Below are positions 4,883 to 8,946 of a DNA stretch of 8,946 nt, piece after piece (within the stretch, counting starts at the first letter, position 1; every line of letters begins with the position of its first letter). The position numbers and the translations under genes were made by a program. A model generated the notes under the pieces. That model saw only the letters and a list, made by a program, of their open reading frames with translations, ran no database searches and was not told where the DNA came from. The stretch comes from an uncultured Opitutia bacterium. GTDB lineage: Bacteria; Verrucomicrobiota; Verrucomicrobiia; Opitutales; UBA953. The DNA lies in contig CAIKRN010000175.1 in NCBI GenBank assembly GCA_903829855.1, positions 1-8,946 on the forward strand, in the 5' to 3' direction.

Positions 4883-5554
4883 TCAGGAAAACAGCAGCCG
4901 CAGCCACGTTTTTGAATACGGCAGGGCCATGTGGTCCAGACGCGCGGCCAGGAAGGCGGCGTCGACTTCCTCGTCGGGGTGCCCGTCGAGCAGCTTCGCC
5001 CCGTCGAGTTCACGGCGTCCGCGCCGGGCGGCGTCCTGGACCTGCGCGTGCTTGAGGAGATGTCCGATGGCGATGCCGATTGCGACGAGGGCGAAACCAA
5101 TCAGCGCCCACGGACGACCTTTGCCGGCGATGACGGTGAGGGGGAGTAGGATCGGCCAGGCGTTCCCCCAGAGGATCATGAATGAATCCCAAGACGCGAG
5201 TCCACCGAGCTTGCGGTCGCGATGCTGCAGGGCATGACCCGCGAGGCGCCCCGCGCGCGCGACGTCGAAGAGCCGCTTGCCGGAGTAGACGCCGCTGGAG
5301 AGTTTGATGGCTGGTTCGAAGGCCGAATAAAAATCCGTCACGGCGATGGTGCTCTCATCGACGTCGACCTGCGGGACCTCGCCGCGCAGGAGTACGATCC
5401 GGGCGGCCTGCGCACCGGTCACGCCGCGTACGAGGAGGATTCGGCCGTACTTCTTTTCTAGGCTCCGCACGCGCTGCCACGCCGCCCATGGCAGCCCCAA
5501 GGCGAAGATACCGGCCAGGCAGAAAAGCAGGAGGAGCTTGAATTCTGGGTTCAT
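4883..5554 (-). CDS. YugP-like membrane protein with lost zinc-protease motif
   Basis: The protein has 223 residues, close to the usual length of the YugP/Zn_peptidase_2 family (PF04298), which are membrane proteins with an HExxH motif. Predicted layout: membrane segment about 6-25; the family block VTGAQAARIVL (45-55); TDFYSAFEPAIKLSSGVYSG (73-92); a degenerate motif region (100-111); two membrane segments (about 126-143 and 148-167); and a conserved C-terminus HPDEEVDAAFLAARLDH (192-208). From memory of the family, the block after GVYxG should read AHEVGHAIQ. Here it reads GRLAGHALQ at the same distance, so the first His and the catalytic Glu are Arg103 and Leu104, and only His107 remains. 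The later Glu ligand seems to be Gln173. I predict no zinc protease activity. The start at 5554 (MNPEF) is chosen because the membrane segment follows directly; an ATG at 5590 is possible. It diverges from hemF and heads the minus-strand block. A paralogous scrap lies at 4062-4175. Confidence 0.78.
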   Translation of the reverse strand: MNPEFKLLLLFCLAGIFALGLPWAAWQRVRSLEKKYGRILLVRGVTGAQAARIVLLRGEVPQVDVDESTIAVTDFYSAFEPAIKLSSGVYSGKRLFDVARAGRLAGHALQHRDRKLGGLASWDSFMILWGNAWPILLPLTVIAGKGRPWALIGFALVAIGIAIGHLLKHAQVQDAARRGRRELDGAKLLDGHPDEEVDAAFLAARLDHMALPYSKTWLRLLFS

Positions 5555-5702
5555 GGCGTGGTCTGACCCTGCCGATTTACGGGCCCCCATCAAGGTCTAC
5601 CTAGTAGTTCCCGCTGAAGGGCGATAAGCGGGGGTGGATTCTTGTCGGGTTAGTCGAGGCTTCGTTGACCAGCCCCGTCGGCTCGGATTGAGTACGGTCA
5701 TC

Positions 5703-6593
5703 ATGAACCCCGACCTCGTCAGAAATTACCTGACCAGCCTGCAGGATCGCCTTTGCGCGACTCTTGAGGAAGTCGACGGGCAGGCTCGCTTCATCACGGA
5801 CGAGTGGAAGCGCGCCGAAGGCGGCGGCGGCCGGACGCGCGTCCTCGCCGGCGGTACGGTGATTGAAAAGGGCGGGGTGGCTTTCTCGGATGTCCGCGGC
5901 CACGCCTTACCTCCATCCGCCACCATCGCCCGGCCCGATCTCGCGGGCAAAGGCTTCCGCGCCATGGGCGTCTCGGTGGTCCAGCATCCGCTCAACCCTT
6001 ATTGTCCGACGTCGCATATGAACGTGCGCTTCTTCTGCACCGATGGTCCTAATCCGGTCTGGTGGTTTGGTGGCGGGTTCGATCTGACGCCTTATTACGG
6101 CTTCGATCAGGATGCAGTCTCCTGGCACCGTGCGGCCGAGCAGGCCACGGGCGCCCACTACGTGAAGTTCAAGAATTGGTGCGACGACTACTTCCTGTTG
6201 AAGCACCGCCAGGAACAGCGCGGGGTCGGTGGCGTGTTCTTCGATGACTTCACCGAGGGTGGTTTTGAGGCAGCGTTCGGAATGATGCAGAAGGTGGGCG
6301 ACGCCTTTGGACCGGCCTACGCCGAGATCCTGCGCCGCCGCCAGGATACCCCGTATGGGGAGCGCGAGCGTAACTGGCAGGAGGTCCGTCGCGGCCGCTA
6401 CGTCGAATTCAACTTGGTCTTCGACCGTGGTACCATTTTCGGGCTGCAGTCCGGTGGTCGGACGGAATCGATCCTAATGTCCCTCCCGCCCCGCGTGCAG
6501 TGGCACTATGGACACCAGCCCGCCTCGGGTACCCCGGAAGAACGACTAGTCTCGCATTATCTGAAACCGCAGGATTGGCTGAAGGGGTCCTGA
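5703..6593 (+). CDS. hemF: Oxygen-dependent coproporphyrinogen III oxidase
   Basis: HemF converts coproporphyrinogen III to protoporphyrinogen IX in the cytoplasm, using oxygen to decarboxylate two propionate side chains. The 296 residues match the usual length of about 300. Family motifs in order: VVQHPLNPYCPTSHMNVR (92-109), WWFGGGFDLTPYY (120-132), KHRQEQRGVGGVFFDDF (167-183), RYVEFNLVFDRGTIFGLQSG (232-251) and ESILMSLPP (255-263). The ATG at 5703 is chosen because the alignable HemF N-terminus (MNPDLVRNYL) starts there; a GTG 69 bp upstream would add unrelated residues. No Shine-Dalgarno sequence is evident. The gene leads hemF-hemE-hemH and its stop overlaps the hemE start by one base. 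Its presence indicates an organism that makes haem under oxygen by the protoporphyrin route. The upstream 148-bp gap is shared with the divergent YugP-like gene. Confidence 0.97.
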   Translation: MNPDLVRNYLTSLQDRLCATLEEVDGQARFITDEWKRAEGGGGRTRVLAGGTVIEKGGVAFSDVRGHALPPSATIARPDLAGKGFRAMGVSVVQHPLNPYCPTSHMNVRFFCTDGPNPVWWFGGGFDLTPYYGFDQDAVSWHRAAEQATGAHYVKFKNWCDDYFLLKHRQEQRGVGGVFFDDFTEGGFEAAFGMMQKVGDAFGPAYAEILRRRQDTPYGERERNWQEVRRGRYVEFNLVFDRGTIFGLQSGGRTESILMSLPPRVQWHYGHQPASGTPEERLVSHYLKPQDWLKGS

Positions 6594-7624
6594 TGAACTC
6601 CCGCGACCGCTTCCTCGCCGCCCTCCGCCGCCAGCCCCATGACCGGGCGCCGGTCTGGATTATGCGTCAGGCCGGTCGCTACCTGCCGGAATACCGGGCC
6701 CTCAAGGCGAAGTCGGATTTCGTGACGATGGTCCGCACCCCCGAACTCGCCGTTGAGGTGACGCTCCAGCCGCTCCGCCGTTTCCCGCAGCTTGATGCCG
6801 CCATTCTATTCTCGGATATCCTCGTGATTCCCGAGGCGCTCGGGGTCGGCTATCGTTTCCGCGATGAAGGCGGTATCGCCATGGAGCGAGCGCTGGCCTC
6901 TCCCGCCGATGTCGCGACGTTGAAACTCGAAGGCGCCGCCGACCGGCTGCAATACGTCTACGACGCACTCACGATTCTCCGCAAGGAGCTCGGACTGAAC
7001 AAGACCTTACTCGGTTTCGCTGGCTCACCCTGGACGCTCGCCTGTTATCTCGTCGAGGGCGGCGGCTCGGAAGATTTCCCCAAGACGAAGGCGCTGCTCA
7101 AGGCGGACCCCAAGATGATGCATCGCATCCTGGAGATCCTGACCGACGCCGTCGCGCAATACCTCACGCGACAGTTCGCCGCGGGTGCCGATGCGATTCA
7201 GATTTTCGATAGCTGGGCCGGGGCGCTGAGCGGTGCCGATTACGAAGAGTTCTCGTTGCGCTACATCCGGGCGGTCTTGGAACGCCTGCCAGCCGGTGCC
7301 CCCGTGATTCTATACGCCAAGGGCAAGTCGCCGCAGGCTGCCGCGCTCGCGCAAACCGGCGTGCCGTGCCTCGGGGTCGATTGGACGATGCCGCTTTCGC
7401 AGGTGCGCCTACTCGCGGGACGGCCGATCTGCCTGCAAGGGAATCTGGACCCTGAATTTATGACGGGGGAGCCCGCCGCCGCCGCCGCCGCGACCCAGGC
7501 CGTGTTGGCCGATAACGCCGGTGACCTTGGCCATATCTTCAACCTCGGCCACGGCATCACGCCGCAGGCCCGGATTGAGACCTTCCAAGCCGTCGTTGAC
7601 ACCGTGGTTGCCTCTGGCGTTTGA
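6593..7624 (+). CDS. hemE: Uroporphyrinogen III decarboxylase
   Basis: HemE removes four carboxyl groups from uroporphyrinogen III to give coproporphyrinogen III, the substrate of HemF. The 343 residues are near the usual 350. Signature 1 APVWIMRQAGRYLPEY (19-34) carries the substrate-binding Arg25 and Arg29. ILFSDILVIPEALG (71-84) carries the essential Asp75. GFAGSPWTLACYLVEGG (141-157) carries Tyr152. LGVDWTMPL, QGNLDPEFM and FNLGHGITP (His320) complete the fold. All expected catalytic residues are present. The ATG at 6593 is chosen for four reasons: it overlaps the hemF stop as TGATG; AAGGGG lies five bases upstream, the clearest ribosome site in the window; the first conserved residues follow; and a longer reading frame would run back into hemF. 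Translation is probably coupled to hemF. A (GCC)n run at 7474-7488 encodes an Ala tract (GEPAAAAAATQ) in a surface loop. Confidence 0.97.
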   Translation: MNSRDRFLAALRRQPHDRAPVWIMRQAGRYLPEYRALKAKSDFVTMVRTPELAVEVTLQPLRRFPQLDAAILFSDILVIPEALGVGYRFRDEGGIAMERALASPADVATLKLEGAADRLQYVYDALTILRKELGLNKTLLGFAGSPWTLACYLVEGGGSEDFPKTKALLKADPKMMHRILEILTDAVAQYLTRQFAAGADAIQIFDSWAGALSGADYEEFSLRYIRAVLERLPAGAPVILYAKGKSPQAAALAQTGVPCLGVDWTMPLSQVRLLAGRPICLQGNLDPEFMTGEPAAAAAATQAVLADNAGDLGHIFNLGHGITPQARIETFQAVVDTVVASGV

Positions 7625-7655
7625 CATCGCCCATCGTCCCGCCTCTTTTGCTCCT

Positions 7656-8681
7656 ATGTCCCGCAAAGGTATCCTGCTTCTGAATCTCGGCTCTCCGAAG
7701 AGCACTTCCGTGCCCGATGTGCGGAACTATCTGCGGGAATTCCTGAACGACGATCGTGTCATCGATTACCCGGCTCCGCTGCGCTGGCTACTGTTGGAAG
7801 GCATCATCCTCCGGACGCGTCCCAAGAAGAGCGCCGCGGCCTACGCCAGTGTCTGGACCCCGGAGGGTTCGCCCTTGGTGGTCACGACGGACAAGCTGCG
7901 CGCCAAGCTGGAGAAGGCCACGGGCCTGCCGGTGATTATGGGCATGCGTTATGGTACGCCGTCTTGCGCCGAAGCGGTGGAGAAGGTGATCGCCGCCGGC
8001 ATCGACGACCTGTTCGTGATGCCCCAGTATCCGCACTACGCGATGTCTTCGTATGAGACTGTCGTCGTCAAGGTGCAGGAAGAACTCAAGCGTCTCGCGC
8101 CCGGCGTGAAGTACCATGTCCTGCAGCCTTTCTATAACGACCCAGCTTACATCGACGCCTTGGTCGAATCCGCCCAGCCTTGGCTGACGAAGCCATTCGA
8201 CAAGCTCCTCTTCTCTTACCACGGCTTGCCGGAACGCCATCTACGCAAGGGTGACCCTTCGAAGGCCCATTGCATGAAGATGAAGGATTGCTGCTCCCAT
8301 TACAGCCCCTGCCAAGCGACCTGCTACCGCCACCAGTGCGTCGAGATGACGCGCCTCTTCGTCGCGGCCGCCGGACTCAAGGAATCTCAATACGAACTTT
8401 CCTTCCAATCCCGTCTGGCGGGTGAGCCGTGGGTTTCGCCTTTCACCGATAAGCGCCTGGAGGCCCTGCCCAAAGAAGGTACCAAGAACCTCTTGGTCAT
8501 GTGCCCCGCCTTTACGTCCGATTGCCTTGAGACCCTCGAGGAAATTCGCGAAGAAGGAAAAGAGACGTTCGTGCATGCCGGCGGCGAAACCTTCTCGCAG
8601 ATTCCTTGCCTCAATGATTCGGATATCTACGTGAAGTATCTCGTGAACCGCGTGAATCATTGGAAGCCGGATCATCGGTAA
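7656..8681 (+). CDS. hemH: Ferrochelatase with internal cysteine cluster
   Basis: HemH inserts ferrous iron into protoporphyrin IX, the last step of haem synthesis by this route. The protein has 341 residues. Motifs are LLLNLGSP (7-14), GMRYGTPSCAEAV (96-108), VMPQYPHYAMSSYET (121-135), LLFSYHGLPERH (184-195, metal-binding His189) and TSDCLETLEEI (287-297, catalytic Glu292). Residues 206-228 carry six cysteines (206, 212, 213, 219, 223, 228) inserted after the SYHGLPERH motif, and there is no C-terminal cysteine group. This resembles the class of [2Fe-2S] ferrochelatases with internal ligands; cluster binding is inferred. The ATG at 7656 is chosen because the NLGSP motif follows directly; upstream in-frame sequence overlaps hemE in another frame. 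The gap to hemE is 31 bp without a Shine-Dalgarno sequence. Confidence 0.96.
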   Translation: MSRKGILLLNLGSPKSTSVPDVRNYLREFLNDDRVIDYPAPLRWLLLEGIILRTRPKKSAAAYASVWTPEGSPLVVTTDKLRAKLEKATGLPVIMGMRYGTPSCAEAVEKVIAAGIDDLFVMPQYPHYAMSSYETVVVKVQEELKRLAPGVKYHVLQPFYNDPAYIDALVESAQPWLTKPFDKLLFSYHGLPERHLRKGDPSKAHCMKMKDCCSHYSPCQATCYRHQCVEMTRLFVAAAGLKESQYELSFQSRLAGEPWVSPFTDKRLEALPKEGTKNLLVMCPAFTSDCLETLEEIREEGKETFVHAGGETFSQIPCLNDSDIYVKYLVNRVNHWKPDHR

Positions 8682-8748
8682 GGAGCGCGCGGTCTTGAGG
8701 GGTAGGGCAGCACCGCGTGCGGCCCGTGTTGTTGGCCTCTGCCGCCAG

Positions 8749-8855
8749 GTTGGGACGGCTGTCCCCAGCCGTCCGTTCGCCGAGTGAGCTGCGCACCTTC
8801 TACGAGTTTCTATTCTCGATCGGGTCAACGGCGGGTTGGGGACAACCCGCCCTAC
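8749..8855 (-). repeat. 107-bp compound palindromic (BIME-like) repeat, copy 3, inverted
   Basis: Read on the minus strand, hairpin A comes first (8830-8855, perfect, with GTAG tag), then a 55-bp spacer, then hairpin B (8749-8774). Here the outer tag of B is GTTG instead of GTAG on the plus strand, and the B loop is TCCC instead of TCCT, matching the hairpin A loop. The spacer is clearly related to copies 1 and 2 at both ends (GTTGACC... and ...GCGAAC) but diverged in the middle. It lies 67 bp past the hemH stop and could end or stabilise the hem transcript; no T-run terminator is visible in 8682-8748. Confidence 0.8.
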
Positions 8856-8890
8856 CCAAGACCTAGAGAGAGCAGAGCAATTCCTCTAAG

Positions 8891-8903
8891 CAACCCGCCC
8901 TAC
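8891..8903 (-). repeat. Half copy of palindromic repeat A, inverted
   Basis: CAACCCGCCCTAC equals the GTAG-tagged arm of hairpin A on the minus strand, without the partner arm. It lies 35 bp outside copy 3, the counterpart of the half copy ahead of copy 1. The intervening bases (8856-8880) resemble the approach to copy 2. Beyond 8905 I see nothing recognisable. Confidence 0.6.
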
Positions 8904-8946
8904 CTAGGACGAAGGGAAATCAAAGGGGAACCGCAGCCCCGCTGGA

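Noticed and set aside
5234..5248. Frameshift or sequencing error explaining the missing HExxH motif in the YugP-like gene
   Set aside because: Conserved family blocks on both sides are in the same frame with unchanged spacing, so substitutions are the simpler explanation.
5665..5693. TTGACC (5665-5670) as -35 box of a hemF promoter
   Set aside because: At 17 bp spacing the -10 position reads TTGAGT, too poor to call, and it would leave almost no leader.
5634..5702. Upstream GTG start for hemF
   Set aside because: It would add 23 residues not seen in HemF proteins; the family N-terminus begins at the ATG at 5703.
8682..8748. Intrinsic terminator directly after hemH
   Set aside because: Only weak GC-rich pairings and no T-run; the palindromic repeat at 8749-8855 is the only strong structure.

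Overview
The window looks like chromosomal DNA of a high-GC Gram-negative-type bacterium. A verrucomicrobial (Opitutales-like) origin is my best guess. It rests on the GC-rich codon use, the near absence of Shine-Dalgarno sequences, the many short exported Lys/Ala-rich proteins and the GTAG-tagged palindromic repeats. No rRNA or other decisive marker is present, so this placement is inference.

Layout. Positions 1-453 hold no gene but carry several copies of a compound palindromic repeat. Positions 454-2415 hold three minus-strand genes for small exported helical proteins that share one domain: a two-gene unit (1023-1928 then 454-999) and a separate gene (2026-2415) with its own terminator. 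A plus-strand gene of the N-formylglutamate amidohydrolase family follows (2536-3309). It converges on a minus-strand block running from 5554 down to 3321. That block contains a YugP-like membrane protein whose protease motif is lost (4883-5554), an exported helical protein (4211-4822), a C-terminal scrap of a second YugP-like gene (4062-4175) and a paralogue of the exported protein (3321-3962). The simplest reading is a tandem duplication of a [YugP-like + exported protein] module followed by loss of most of one YugP-like copy.

Divergently from this block, positions 5703-8681 carry a plus-strand haem operon, hemF-hemE-hemH. HemE makes coproporphyrinogen III, HemF oxidises it to protoporphyrinogen IX, and HemH inserts iron into protoporphyrin IX. 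The protoporphyrinogen oxidase between HemF and HemH is not in the window. hemF and hemE overlap by one base (TGATG).

The window ends (8682-8946) in another compound palindromic repeat, inverted relative to those at the left end.

Most interesting points: the apparently inactivated YugP-like protein and its truncated paralogue; two local families of exported helical proteins that may be distantly related; a 107-bp BIME-like repeat whose two hairpins differ by compensatory base-pair changes; and start regions that suggest leaderless transcripts.
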